A DNA stretch of 64,000 nt from Alistipes sp. (lineage in GTDB: Bacteria; Bacteroidota; Bacteroidia; Bacteroidales; Rikenellaceae), in assembly GCA_017621455.1 (NCBI GenBank), contig JAGATC010000019.1:1-64000 (forward strand), read 5' to 3'. The position numbers were made by a program, and so were the translations under genes. Position 1 is the stretch's first letter, and each line of letters starts with the position of its first letter. The notes below the pieces were generated by a model, which saw only the letters and a program-made list of their open reading frames with translations, made no database searches and had not been told where the DNA came from. Shown one piece after another: positions 53,748-62,770 of this stretch.

Positions 53748-54797
53748 TTACGCCTTAGCCTCCGCCGTATTCGACTCCTTAAGCGCCTCGCGGAGCTTCG
53801 CGGGGAAGTTACTCTTAATGTCACGCTCCATGGCCAACACCATGCTGCAAATAGCGCGTGCTGAAGAGCTGCCGTGGCCAATCATAACAGGGGCATTTAC
53901 ACCCATAACCTGCAGACCACCAACACTCTCAGCATTCATAGCATCCCAGAAGTCCTGCTGCCAGTAGAGCTTAGGAACGATGCGACCCAACAGCGGACGC
54001 ATGAAGTTCTTGAAACGTGGCTTACCACCACCAAGGCGGAAGTTGATACGATACAGCGCCTCAGCCATCTTCAAGAGGCTATTACCCACAAAGGCATCGG
54101 CAACAACCACATCACCAATCTTACCTGTAAAGATGTACGACGCCTCGACGTTACCCACGAAGTTGTAGCGACCATCAGCCTTCATAAGGTCGTAGGTAGC
54201 CTTAGCCTGGGCATTACCCTTACCCTCCTCCTCTCCGATGTTAAGTAGCGCCACACGTGGATTCTCCATACCGAGTGCCGACTTGGCATAGATAGAGCCC
54301 AAGAGACCATACTGCGCCAATACATCGGGCTTAGCATCCACATTTAGACCTACGTCCATAAGCACAGCACGCTGTATGCCCGTCTCTGCTGAAACCGTGG
54401 GGATAAGCGTAGCAAGCACCGGACGGATAACACCCTCGATAGGCTTGATAACCTGCATCGAGCCGACCATCATAGCACCCGTAGAGCCTGCACTGGCAAA
54501 GCCGTCAATTTTACCCTCCGAGAGGTCGCGGAAACCTACAGTGATGCTCGAGTCTCGCTTTGCAACAAAGGCCTTAGCGGGGTGGTCTCCCATCTCGATA
54601 ACCTGTGTGGTAGCAACTATATCGAAGTCCTCCTCCTTAGCGCCATGCTTCTTGATAAGCTCGCGGATGCGCACGTCGTCACCATAGAGCACGATACGGC
54701 TCTCCTTATTCAAAAACTTAAGCGACATCACTGCACCCTCGATGGCTACCTCAGGAGCAAAGTCGCCACCCATGGCGTCGATACCAATTTTAATCAT
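53748..54797 (-). CDS. plsX: Phosphate acyltransferase PlsX
   Basis: A 349-residue enzyme with GIDAMGGDFAPEVAIEGA at the N-terminus, FASAGSTGAMMVGS and LNIGEEEGKGN, family hallmarks. It turns acyl-ACP into acyl-phosphate for phospholipid synthesis. It follows rpmF but is separated by a hairpin terminator (54868-54902). fabH, which usually follows plsX in Bacteroidales, is not present; the next gene is convergent. Confidence 0.95.
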   Translation of the reverse strand: MIKIGIDAMGGDFAPEVAIEGAVMSLKFLNKESRIVLYGDDVRIRELIKKHGAKEEDFDIVATTQVIEMGDHPAKAFVAKRDSSITVGFRDLSEGKIDGFASAGSTGAMMVGSMQVIKPIEGVIRPVLATLIPTVSAETGIQRAVLMDVGLNVDAKPDVLAQYGLLGSIYAKSALGMENPRVALLNIGEEEGKGNAQAKATYDLMKADGRYNFVGNVEASYIFTGKIGDVVVADAFVGNSLLKMAEALYRINFRLGGGKPRFKNFMRPLLGRIVPKLYWQQDFWDAMNAESVGGLQVMGVNAPVMIGHGSSSARAICSMVLAMERDIKSNFPAKLREALKESNTAEAKA

Positions 54798-54867
54798 ACT
54801 TTGTAAGTTGTTGTTTCCGAGGGAGGGAATCCCCGAAAATGGTGATACAAACTATAGATACCTATAG

Positions 54868-54902
54868 AAAAAGAGCACGACCACTCGCGCGGTGTGCTCT
54901 TT
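54868..54902 (-). terminator. Hairpin between rpmF and plsX
   Basis: AAAGAGCAC/GTGCTCTTT arms (54868-54878 and 54894-54902) and T residues on the minus strand. It should end or attenuate rpmF transcription before plsX. Confidence 0.75.
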
Positions 54903-54916
54903 AATAATTGTGAAGA

Positions 54917-55102
54917 CTACTCAGCTGCCTTCTTCTCGATAGCGAGCTTACCGCGGTAGAAGCCGCACTCGGGGCATACGCGGTGGTAGAGTACTGCTGA
55001 ACCGCAGTTCGAGCAAGTTACTACAGTGGGAACTACAGCCTTGTAGTGAGTTCTTCTCTTGTCTCGACGTGTTGAAGAGACTTTGTGTTTAGGATGTGCC
55101 AT
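54917..55102 (-). CDS. rpmF: 50S ribosomal protein L32
   Basis: A 61-residue L32 protein: MAHPKHKVSSTRRDKRRTH start and zinc-ribbon Cys30, Cys33, Cys43, Cys46 (CSNC and CPEC), so the zinc-containing form. In the usual DUF177-rpmF-plsX order. Confidence 0.97.
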   Translation of the reverse strand: MAHPKHKVSSTRRDKRRTHYKAVVPTVVTCSNCGSAVLYHRVCPECGFYRGKLAIEKKAAE

Positions 55103-55185
55103 TTTACAATATAATTTTTTAAGTTTTATGTTTCTTTTGCCTGTGCCGCTGCTTGACGGATAAACCGCGCCACACGCCTCAATCT

Positions 55186-55749
55186 CTATTTCTCGTCAGT
55201 CATGCTCGACTTAAGCGCCTCAAGGATGCTCTTATTGTAGTCGTCGAGACCCACCACATCGCTCTCCTGGGCCTTAGCCTCCATCGCCTCGAGCTCCTCC
55301 TCGGTAATCTCAGTAAACGACGCTAACATCTCGGGGTTACACTCACCCTCCTCGTGCACTCGGCTGTAAGGGAGCGAGAGAACAATGCTCTCGTAGATGT
55401 ACTGCGTGAGGTCAACCACATCGTCGGCAGGCGATACCCACATCACCTCACCATCGTAGTAGTCGGTCTCGTCCGAGAACTTAACCACAAGGTCGCCCTC
55501 ATAATCTATGGCAATAGGGCAATCCTCCAAACAGCGGTCACACTCGCAAATTACCTCGCCCTCGATCTCGATGTGAAACTCCAGCATCGACTCGCTGCGC
55601 ACAAGACCTACACGCACCTGACACTCACCGCCCTTGATTTCCTCGGTCTCAAACGCCTCAAAAAGCGCGTTATCTACCTGAAAATCAAAGCTATGCTCGC
55701 CAGTTTTCAAGCCCTTATAGGGTATTGTATACAATCTAATTTGCTCCAT
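55186..55749 (-). CDS. DUF177/YceD-family protein
   Basis: A 187-residue acidic protein with the CECDRCLEDC motif (about 85-100) seen in YceD/DUF177. The family is tied to 23S rRNA and ribosome biogenesis and nearly always precedes rpmF, as here. ATG at 55749 (MEQIRLYTIP) is chosen; an upstream TTG would overlap the promoter. Confidence 0.9.
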   Translation of the reverse strand: MEQIRLYTIPYKGLKTGEHSFDFQVDNALFEAFETEEIKGGECQVRVGLVRSESMLEFHIEIEGEVICECDRCLEDCPIAIDYEGDLVVKFSDETDYYDGEVMWVSPADDVVDLTQYIYESIVLSLPYSRVHEEGECNPEMLASFTEITEEELEAMEAKAQESDVVGLDDYNKSILEALKSSMTDEK

Positions 55750-55767
55750 TTCAGCACAAATAGTCTG

Positions 55768-55799
55768 CAAATTTACGATAAAAAACTAAAATCTGCAAA
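55768..55799 (-). promoter_or_regulatory. Promoter of the DUF177-rpmF-plsX run
   Basis: Minus-strand TTTG (55796-55799), 20 bases, TAAATTTG (55768-55775). The start codon lies about 18 bases after the -7 box. Confidence 0.68.
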
Positions 55800-55853
55800 T
55801 TATTACTATTTTTGTAGCAAAGTTTTATGCAAAACACTTAATTTTTTTTGGCG

Positions 55854-56237
55854 ATGCAACCCTATACCATAATACTAAATAGCGATTTTGAGGAGCTGTG
55901 GCGTTATAACATTGCCGTTATGGCGAGCGTGCGTAGTGGCGGCAAGGAGGTTGAGTTTCTGAAGCACACCTCGGAGGTTGCCCCCGTGGGCAGTGAACTA
56001 ACCGAAGTCCCCAAGGGCTATAGTCCCAATCGCCGCATAGAGCTACAGACCAAGGCGGGGGATGCGCTTACCCTATATATATATGTTATCCCCCACACCC
56101 TACCTCGCACTACGGATGTCGCAGAGGCCAAGCCCTTCGAGCTCGAGGTGGAGGTTAAACATGGCAAGGAGTCTCTGCTACGCCGCCACGCGGAGGTAAA
56201 CCAGTGGTCGGGCGAGAATATCGAGATAAACTTTTAG
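55854..56237 (+). CDS. Conserved-looking protein of unknown function, 127 residues
   Basis: ATG at 55854 is preferred over an upstream TTG. The 127 residues are beta-rich, without signal peptide: MQPYTIILNSDFEELWRY, a SVRSGGKEVEF turn, YSPNRRIELQTKAGDALTLYIYVIP and a final VNQWSGENIEINF strand. It resembles a C2/Ig-like single domain, but I recognise no family. It converges on the response regulator, overlapping its stop by 4 bases. A TATTTTTG -7 box is at 55807-55814. Confidence 0.65.
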   Translation: MQPYTIILNSDFEELWRYNIAVMASVRSGGKEVEFLKHTSEVAPVGSELTEVPKGYSPNRRIELQTKAGDALTLYIYVIPHTLPRTTDVAEAKPFELEVEVKHGKESLLRRHAEVNQWSGENIEINF

Positions 56238-56914
56238 TTAACGACAAGCCTATAGCCCTCGCCTCGTACCGACTGAATCTCTATGCGTTTATCCCCCGAG
56301 AGGTAGCCACGCAGACGCGAGACAAAGACATTCAACGAGCGCAGGTTATAGTAGCTGTCATCGCCCCAGATATCGCGCAGTAGCGTGCTCGAGTCGACGA
56401 CATCGCCCACCTTTCGGGCAAGCACGGCCAACACCGCCGACTCGCGTGCTGTAAGACGGCGCGTCGTGCCATCGAGGGTGAGTGTCCAGCGATTGGCATC
56501 GAAGCGGTAGTTACCAATGGAGATAGTATCGCCCTCCACACTATCGGCATGGCGGGCAAGGAGTGCCTCGATGCGCGCCATAAGCTCTTCCAACGAGAAT
56601 GGCTTACGCAGATAGTCATTGCCACCACGGCGGAAGCCCTCGACGACATCCTCCGCTCCACTACGTGCCGAGAGGAAGAGGACCTCTACCCCACTATCCA
56701 GACGACGTATCTCCTCCACCATAGTCATACCATCCATACGGGGCATCATAATATCAGCAATGACCAAATCGGGGTGCTCTGCCTTAAATGCCTCTATACC
56801 AGCAACGCCATCCACGGCAAGTGTGACATTGTAGCCCGCATCCCTGAGGGCATCGCTTAAGACGCGACCCAACACGGCCTCATCCTCAACTATCAGAATA
56901 TCTCTATTTGCCAT
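56234..56914 (-). CDS. OmpR-family response regulator
   Basis: A 226-residue two-component regulator. Receiver domain with Asp54 as phosphoacceptor (VIADIMMPRMDG) and Lys in YLRKPFSLEEL; C-terminal winged helix from about 130 (RLTARESAVLAVLARK, SLNVFVSRLRGYLSGD). It overlaps the kinase gene by 11 bases. Its likely target is the divergent TonB-C protein gene, judged by position. Confidence 0.93.
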   Translation of the reverse strand: MANRDILIVEDEAVLGRVLSDALRDAGYNVTLAVDGVAGIEAFKAEHPDLVIADIMMPRMDGMTMVEEIRRLDSGVEVLFLSARSGAEDVVEGFRRGGNDYLRKPFSLEELMARIEALLARHADSVEGDTISIGNYRFDANRWTLTLDGTTRRLTARESAVLAVLARKVGDVVDSSTLLRDIWGDDSYYNLRSLNVFVSRLRGYLSGDKRIEIQSVRGEGYRLVVN

Positions 56915-58121
56915 AACGCGGAACTCTTACTGTAAAACGTGTACCTCGGCCGGGTGCTGACGAGAGGTCGATGGTGCCACCATGGCGCTTAACGACACCC
57001 CTCGCGTAGTAGAGACCTATGCCGTAGCCCGAGGTAGCATAGCCTTCGGTACTCTTTGCGCGGTAGAACTTCTTGAATATGTGGCGCTGGTCGTGGCGCG
57101 ATATGCCTATGCCATTATCCTCTATCGTAATGGTCGTATAGCCCCTCTCCACCGAAGCCTTTATGATAACCACTGGGTGCTCCGAGGAGTATTTTATGGC
57201 ATTATCCACGATGGCCATTAGCGCGCCCTTAAGGTGAAACCTATCGGCAACAACCGCGCATCCATCCTCTACCTGCACCTGCCACTCTACATTGCGCGAG
57301 GCGTAGGTTACATCGAGCGTAGAGCCTATCTCGGCAACTATCTCATCCACAGCGCACTCCTCGAGGCGTAGCTCCGTTGTGGCAAACTCCTCCGTAGCGC
57401 TGCGCAGTATCTCCTCGACCATATTATTAAGTCGCCGCAGCTCTCCCATCGACATGTCGAGGTAGTCGTTACGTGCCACGCTATCCTCGGCAATGGCGGG
57501 GCGACTACGCAACGCCTCGTTTGCAGCGTATGCCGCAGCGATGGGGGTCTTTAGTTCGTGCGTTATGTTGTGCGTAAGGTCACGACGTATGCGGTCTACC
57601 TCCTTGGCCTTAAAGAGCGTACGTAGGAGGTATACGAAGGTGACGATGAGCACAAGCACCGAGATAAGCTGCAATATGAGCATGCGCTGCATATTCTGAA
57701 GGATGGTGGCGTGCGGGTCTTCGACCTTGAGGCGTAGGATAAGAGGTGTGAAGCTTCTGTCTACCGAGATGACCTCCTTGTCATCGAGCACTTCGCCCAT
57801 AGCCATAATGACTATAGGGTCGGCATCTGTCGTCGAGAGCACCTCCACGCGGTACTCGGTGTCGAGACCCGTAGTGCGCAGACCCTCGCCCACAAAGGCG
57901 TGAAAGCGCGAGATGTTGCCTATGTTTATGGTAGCATCTCCACCCATCGAGGGCGTAGCATACCTCCATACGGCCTCCTCCAAGATGCTCTCTATCTGCT
58001 GCTCGTAGCCTGCACGCATGTCGCGATAGGTGCGCACACTCCACATAGCCTCCACAGCCACAAGTAGTGCCAGCGCGAGAACCACACCTATTGATATCGC
58101 TCTAAAGTTCCACTCTTTCAT
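56904..58121 (-). CDS. Sensor histidine kinase
   Basis: A 405-residue membrane kinase. ATG at 58121 (MKEWNFRAIS) is used; the longer frame lacks a signal. Helices at about 8-27 and 147-167 flank a periplasmic sensor. His188 (THELKTP) is the phosphorylation site, and the ATPase domain shows DNAIKYSS, EDNGIGIS and GYGIGLYY. Coupled to the response regulator. A TATCTTTG -7 box lies at 58144-58151 on the minus strand. Confidence 0.93.
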   Translation of the reverse strand: MKEWNFRAISIGVVLALALLVAVEAMWSVRTYRDMRAGYEQQIESILEEAVWRYATPSMGGDATINIGNISRFHAFVGEGLRTTGLDTEYRVEVLSTTDADPIVIMAMGEVLDDKEVISVDRSFTPLILRLKVEDPHATILQNMQRMLILQLISVLVLIVTFVYLLRTLFKAKEVDRIRRDLTHNITHELKTPIAAAYAANEALRSRPAIAEDSVARNDYLDMSMGELRRLNNMVEEILRSATEEFATTELRLEECAVDEIVAEIGSTLDVTYASRNVEWQVQVEDGCAVVADRFHLKGALMAIVDNAIKYSSEHPVVIIKASVERGYTTITIEDNGIGISRHDQRHIFKKFYRAKSTEGYATSGYGIGLYYARGVVKRHGGTIDLSSAPGRGTRFTVRVPRYGK

Positions 58122-58235
58122 AGCCTTGCAATTAGCCTCACTACAAAGATAACGAAAATATACTCTTCTCCTACCGCTCACCGCCCTATTTAACACTATT
58201 TAACATTTCCGTTAACACTCCTTAACCTAAAAAAT

Positions 58236-58266
58236 TATGCTACATAGGAATATGCTACTATCTTTG
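58236..58266 (+). promoter_or_regulatory. Probable promoter of the TonB-C protein gene
   Basis: TATG (58236-58239), exactly 19 bases, TATCTTTG (58259-58266). The -33 box has one mismatch; activation by the adjacent response regulator would fit. Confidence 0.5.
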
Positions 58267-58329
58267 CAGTAGGAAAACAGAAGAGCTCTTTACCTAAAAT
58301 TTAAGTTAAACTATTAAAGTGTAAAGATT

Positions 58330-59538
58330 ATGAGACGTTTACTTACCATTATGGTTGCCATGGTTGTTTCGGCTACCGTGGCATCGGCGACGGATGCTCC
58401 CGAGCAGCAGAAGCCACTATATGTCGTAGACGGCAAGGCTATGACCGTCGATGAGGTGCAACGTATCGCTGCCACCGATATTGAGTCGATGACGGTGCTT
58501 AAGCAAGCCGCGCAGACCAAGGAGTTTATGCACCTTGGCGACGTGTCGAATGGCGTTGTTGTCATCACCCTCAAGGCCTCGCGCGAGGCCGAAGATGAGC
58601 TTCCCTTCCTGGAGGCCGACGTTATGCCCACGTTTATGGGTGGCGATTTGCTGACCTTCCGCAACTGGGTGATGCAGAATGTGCGCTACCCTGCTGAGGC
58701 GTTAGAGAGGAGAATCGAGGGTAATGTTATCGTGCAGTTCGTGGTTAACCGCGAGGGATATATCGCGGCTGATGGTGTCAAGGTATTACAGTCTGATCAT
58801 CAGCTATTGAGCGAGGAGGTTATACGTATGATGTCGCTCTCGCCCCGCTGGTCGCCAGGTATCCAGGCGGGCAAGACCGTGTCGGTGGCGTTCACGCTGC
58901 CCATAAGCTTCCAGATTCCCGAGTCGGAGGGAGGTAGTGGCAACCCCAACGGCAAGCTCTTCATCGAGGGTGATAAGGTGGTAGTTCAGGTGCGCAACTC
59001 GACCGACAAGCACTACTTCGGCAACAATACGCCTATATATATCATAGATGGCCTGCCAGCAACCACCGAGGAGGTAAAAGCACTACCCTCGGAGCAGATT
59101 CTACGTGTGGCACTATTGGACGACGAGGAGATGTTGGCCTACTACAAAGATTTCGGCGATGTGTCGAATGGCGTGGTTATCATCCACACCAAGTCGAGCG
59201 ATGAGGAGGTTGTGGACAAGCCCGACTCGCAGCCATCGTTTATGGGGGGAGACTGGAATACCTTCCACCAGTGGCTTATGCAGAACATACGCTACCCCAT
59301 GGAGCTTGCTGAGAAGGGTGTTTCGGCGCACCTCGTTGTTAAGTTCGTGGTCAACAGCCAGGGCTACGTGGAGGTTACCGACATCTCGACTATCAAGGGC
59401 ACTGCGCACCCGCTCTTCCATGAGGAGGTCAACCGCGTGATGAATAAGTCGCCACGCTGGTCTCCCGCTATGCTCAACGGCAAGGCTGTCGCCTGCCAGG
59501 GCATTATGCCTATCATCTTCGGCACAATAGAGATGTAG
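58330..59538 (+). CDS. Exported protein with duplicated plug-like and TonB C-terminal domains
   Basis: A 402-residue protein with a signal peptide (cleavage after VASA, about 20) and no N-terminal transmembrane anchor. It repeats one unit twice: a short plug-like segment (YVVDGKAMTVDEVQRI... GDVSNGVVVITLK, then YIIDGLPATTEEVKAL... GDVSNGVVIIHTK), followed by a TonB_C domain (YPAEALERR...SPRWSPGIQAG, about 118-200; YPMELAEKG...SPRWSPAMLNG, about 318-400). TonB_C domains normally touch TonB boxes; without an anchor this may act in the periplasm as a decoy or adaptor. Divergent from the two-component pair. Confidence 0.82.
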   Translation: MRRLLTIMVAMVVSATVASATDAPEQQKPLYVVDGKAMTVDEVQRIAATDIESMTVLKQAAQTKEFMHLGDVSNGVVVITLKASREAEDELPFLEADVMPTFMGGDLLTFRNWVMQNVRYPAEALERRIEGNVIVQFVVNREGYIAADGVKVLQSDHQLLSEEVIRMMSLSPRWSPGIQAGKTVSVAFTLPISFQIPESEGGSGNPNGKLFIEGDKVVVQVRNSTDKHYFGNNTPIYIIDGLPATTEEVKALPSEQILRVALLDDEEMLAYYKDFGDVSNGVVIIHTKSSDEEVVDKPDSQPSFMGGDWNTFHQWLMQNIRYPMELAEKGVSAHLVVKFVVNSQGYVEVTDISTIKGTAHPLFHEEVNRVMNKSPRWSPAMLNGKAVACQGIMPIIFGTIEM

Positions 59539-59621
59539 ACAGGAGAAATTAGTAATTGAATAGATTAGCCCCGAGACCTGATTTCTTGTAAGAGTGGTGC
59601 AGTAGTGGCGTATCACAAAAG

Positions 59622-59665
59622 AAACCACCATAGGATAGTACAAGTAGTACAGCCTATGGTGGTTT
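59622..59665. terminator. Bidirectional terminator between the TonB-C gene and rnfA
   Basis: A 13-bp stem (AAACCACCATAGG with CCTATGGTGGTTT) enclosing a small GTAC-x5-GTAC hairpin, with T-rich sequence on the minus strand (TTTCTTTTG). Confidence 0.8.
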
Positions 59666-59720
59666 GATCTTTTGGGATACGTCGCTAATGCGCCGCTATC
59701 ACAAGAAATTTCACAACAAA

Positions 59721-60389
59721 TTATGGGAGGGGAACTACATTAGCAAACCCCATAAACGCCATCGCGAGAAGTCCTGCCGTTACCAGTGCGATGGGCACAC
59801 CGCGGAACGACTGGGGCACATCCTCAATCTCGAGACGCTCGCGGATACCTGCAAAGAGCACCAATGCCAAGGCGAAGCCAAGAGCGGTAGCTACAGAGTA
59901 GATAACACCGGTGAGTAGTCCCATATCCTTCTGAATCATTAGGATAGCGATACCGAGCACGGCGCAGTTAGTCGTAATAAGTGGCAGGAAGATACCAAGA
60001 GCCTGATATAGTGCTGGCGACACCTTCTTAAGCACGATTTCTACCATCTGCACAAGGGCTGCGATGACGAGGATAAAGACGATGGTCTGCATATACTCGA
60101 TGCCAAAGGGGACGAGCACATACTGCTGCAAGCACCAAGTTACTACGGCCGAGAGTGCCATAACGAAGGTTACGGCCATACCCATACCGAGCGAGGTGTT
60201 CACCTTAGACGACACGCCCAAGAAGGGGCAGATGCCGAGGAACTGCGAGAGCACCACGTTATTTACGAAGATTGCACCGATAACAACGGCGATAAGGCTT
60301 ATCTCCTTGACGCTGAGCACGCCCGTACCAACTGCGTCGAACACCTCCTGCGATATATTTCCCTCAAGTATAAATGTCAAAATACTCAT
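59721..60389 (-). CDS. rnfA: Rnf complex subunit RnfA
   Basis: A 222-residue six-helix membrane subunit with VNNVVLSQFLGICPFLGVS and TNCAVLGIAI, the paired Cys motifs that hold a membrane 2Fe-2S centre with RnfE. The N-terminus is about 25 residues longer than usual. Last gene of rnfCDGEA in the window, 19 bases after rnfE. Confidence 0.94.
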   Translation of the reverse strand: MSILTFILEGNISQEVFDAVGTGVLSVKEISLIAVVIGAIFVNNVVLSQFLGICPFLGVSSKVNTSLGMGMAVTFVMALSAVVTWCLQQYVLVPFGIEYMQTIVFILVIAALVQMVEIVLKKVSPALYQALGIFLPLITTNCAVLGIAILMIQKDMGLLTGVIYSVATALGFALALVLFAGIRERLEIEDVPQSFRGVPIALVTAGLLAMAFMGFANVVPLP

Positions 60390-60408
60390 AGTCGTAATTG
60401 TTTAGACG

Positions 60409-60990
60409 TTATCGTTTAGCAACCTTGTTGAAGAGTACCATCAGATAGCCGAGCACGAGGAAGCCACCAGGTGCAAGGATGAACAGAAGAGGCATAACAT
60501 CTGCGGCGAAGCTATAGCCGAAGATAGCACCCGAGCCAAGCACCTCACGCACAGCACCTATAGCGGTGAGCGAGAGCGTAAAGCCAAGACCTATGCCCAC
60601 GCCATCCAATGCCGAGTCGACAAGGTCATTCTTCGATGCGAAGGCCTCAGCACGACCAAGGATGATGCAGTTAACCACGATAAGTGGGATGAAGACACCG
60701 AGCGACGCGTAGAGCGAGGGCAAGTATGCCTGCATAAGCATCTGGATGATGGTCACAAACGAGGCGATGACCACGATAAATGCGGGGATACGCACCTTGT
60801 CGGGGATAAAGTTCTTGATGAGCGATATAGCCATGTTGGACATGATAAGCACCGCCATCGTAGCGACACCCATACCCATGCCGTTTATTGCCGACGAGGT
60901 CACACCAAGGGTGGGACACATACCCAGCACAAGGACAAAGGTGGGGTTCTCCTTAAGAATACCCTTAGTTATAAGTTGTAGCTTACTCAT
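60409..60990 (-). CDS. rnfE: Rnf complex subunit RnfE
   Basis: A 193-residue six-helix subunit homologous to RnfA (NPTFVLVLGMCPTLGVTSSA, VNCIILGRAEAFASKND). It overlaps rnfG by 8 bases. It completes the inner membrane path for electrons between ferredoxin and NAD. Confidence 0.94.
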   Translation of the reverse strand: MSKLQLITKGILKENPTFVLVLGMCPTLGVTSSAINGMGMGVATMAVLIMSNMAISLIKNFIPDKVRIPAFIVVIASFVTIIQMLMQAYLPSLYASLGVFIPLIVVNCIILGRAEAFASKNDLVDSALDGVGIGLGFTLSLTAIGAVREVLGSGAIFGYSFAADVMPLLFILAPGGFLVLGYLMVLFNKVAKR

Positions 60991-61732
60991 TGCTTACATC
61001 TCCTTCCTGAGCCTCAGACTCCTCTACTTCTACTGGTTCACTAACTGCTGTAGTCTCTTGTTCGTTGGTTGGCATCTCCATGGTGGTGTTGGAAGCACCT
61101 GATGGAGTTGCAGCACCCTTAATCTTAGTCTCGTCAAGCTGACCTGTAGCACGCAGATAGCCCGCATAGGCAGTCTCCATAGCGTTGGCATAGGCACGCG
61201 ACGATATTGTCGAGCCCGTAAGGGCATCAAACGAGCCACCCTCCTTCGTTACAGCAAAGTTAAGCTCGGCAGGCTTAGCACCAAGAGCACTCTTCTCGAG
61301 CGAGTTACCCTCCTTGGTCATGTTGGCACCAAGACCTGGGGTCTCGTTCTGCTTCAACACCTGCACACCGTTAATCACAGCTTCGCCATTCTGCTCGACA
61401 AAGCCTACCATAAGCGTTATGTAGCCGCCATAACCCGTCTTTGTGATGCTGGGAGCCTCCACAGCGTAGCCCACGACCTTTGTATTATCGGTCTTATCGA
61501 CCACCCTGCTAACCACCACCTCGAAGTCACCTGCTGTGTATACGCTATCAGCAAGCACTATAGCCTTATCAGCCGTGGTATTAAGCACAGCGAACTTAGC
61601 CTCGTTCTTTGCCTTAAGCTCAGTCTCTGCGATAGTATCCTTGGTGATGTCGTTAACAAGACCAACCAGGAGTGCTGAGACAAATGTGATGACAAAGAGC
61701 ACCAAAACCATATTTTTTAATGAACTTTTCAT
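60983..61732 (-). CDS. rnfG: Rnf complex subunit RnfG (FMN-binding)
   Basis: A 249-residue protein with one N-terminal helix and an FMN-binding domain; the covalent FMN site is Thr in DALTGSTISSRA. A Shine-Dalgarno-like AGGAGG sits 8 bases before ATG 61732, so this start is preferred to a GTG three codons upstream. An acidic tail of about 35 residues is unusual. 12 bases after rnfD. Confidence 0.93.
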   Translation of the reverse strand: MKSSLKNMVLVLFVITFVSALLVGLVNDITKDTIAETELKAKNEAKFAVLNTTADKAIVLADSVYTAGDFEVVVSRVVDKTDNTKVVGYAVEAPSITKTGYGGYITLMVGFVEQNGEAVINGVQVLKQNETPGLGANMTKEGNSLEKSALGAKPAELNFAVTKEGGSFDALTGSTISSRAYANAMETAYAGYLRATGQLDETKIKGAATPSGASNTTMEMPTNEQETTAVSEPVEVEESEAQEGDVSNE

Positions 61733-61744
61733 ATCTCGCACCTC

Positions 61745-62749
61745 CTACTTTTTAGCTGTTTGACCCGTACCAAAGCGCTTGGGACGACAATACTTGTTGA
61801 TCAGTGGCGTAGCGGCATTCATGATGAATATCGCAAACGACATACCCTCGGGATAGGCACCCCAGAGGCGGATAATCATGGTGATAAGACCTATGCCCAC
61901 GCCATAGATTAACATGCCCTTATGCGTCATGGGCGACGTAGAGTAGTCCGTAGCCATGAAGATTGCACCCAAAAGAGCACCACCCGCCAAGATGTGGAAT
62001 AGTGGCAGCTGGTAGCATAACTCACCACCACCTATGCTCAAGGCTACGCACACGGCAAAGATAGCCATGGTGCCAAGCACCGCAACGGGTATATGCCATG
62101 ATATAACCCTGCGCCACAAGAGATAGAGACCACCGAGGATGAGTGCCAACGCTGCAATCTCACCCATAGAGCCATTCATGTAGCCACTGAACATATCCAT
62201 GAAGTTTACGTTGGTGAGATTCATGTTGCCAAGAACGATGTTACCCGCAGCGTCGTAGGTTGAGCCCTTAACCTCTGCCAACATTGTCGAGCCAGAGAGG
62301 GCATCGGGCGCATGCGTCGTCCAGTCGGTCATCTGCACGGGGTAGGCTATAAGCAGGAAGATACGACCTGTAAGTGCGGGGTTGAAGGGGTTGCAGCCCA
62401 AGCCGCCGAAGGTCATCTTACCCACGCCAATAGCGATGAGTGCACCGATGAGCACAATCCACCATGGAATACCCACGGGGAGGTTGAATGCAAGAAGGAG
62501 GCCCGTAACGATAGCCGAAAGGTCGCCAATTGTTGAGCCTCGCTTAAGCAGAAAGCGTGAAATGAGATACTCGAACACCACGCAGCCAGCCACAGCCACA
62601 GCGGTGATGAAGAGCACCCTCCAGCCCATAACATAGGCCGACACTGCGAGGGCGGGCATAAGCGCCAGGATGACGTCGAGCATTATTCGACGCGTAGTCT
62701 CGCCACCATGGATATGTGGTGAGGGCGCTGCAAAAAGTCTGGTTGCCAT
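61745..62749 (-). CDS. rnfD: Rnf complex subunit RnfD
   Basis: A 334-residue membrane subunit with about nine helices. The FMN-linking Thr lies in DALSGSTML, and GCNPFNPALTGRIFLL is a family hallmark. It couples electron flow to ion transport. Cotranscribed with rnfC and rnfG. Confidence 0.94.
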   Translation of the reverse strand: MATRLFAAPSPHIHGGETTRRIMLDVILALMPALAVSAYVMGWRVLFITAVAVAGCVVFEYLISRFLLKRGSTIGDLSAIVTGLLLAFNLPVGIPWWIVLIGALIAIGVGKMTFGGLGCNPFNPALTGRIFLLIAYPVQMTDWTTHAPDALSGSTMLAEVKGSTYDAAGNIVLGNMNLTNVNFMDMFSGYMNGSMGEIAALALILGGLYLLWRRVISWHIPVAVLGTMAIFAVCVALSIGGGELCYQLPLFHILAGGALLGAIFMATDYSTSPMTHKGMLIYGVGIGLITMIIRLWGAYPEGMSFAIFIMNAATPLINKYCRPKRFGTGQTAKK

Positions 62750-62770
62750 TATAGTATGCTTTTTATTTTA

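Noticed and set aside
59664..59918. 84-codon plus-strand frame after the TonB-C gene
   Set aside because: It overlaps rnfA antisense and has no coding features.
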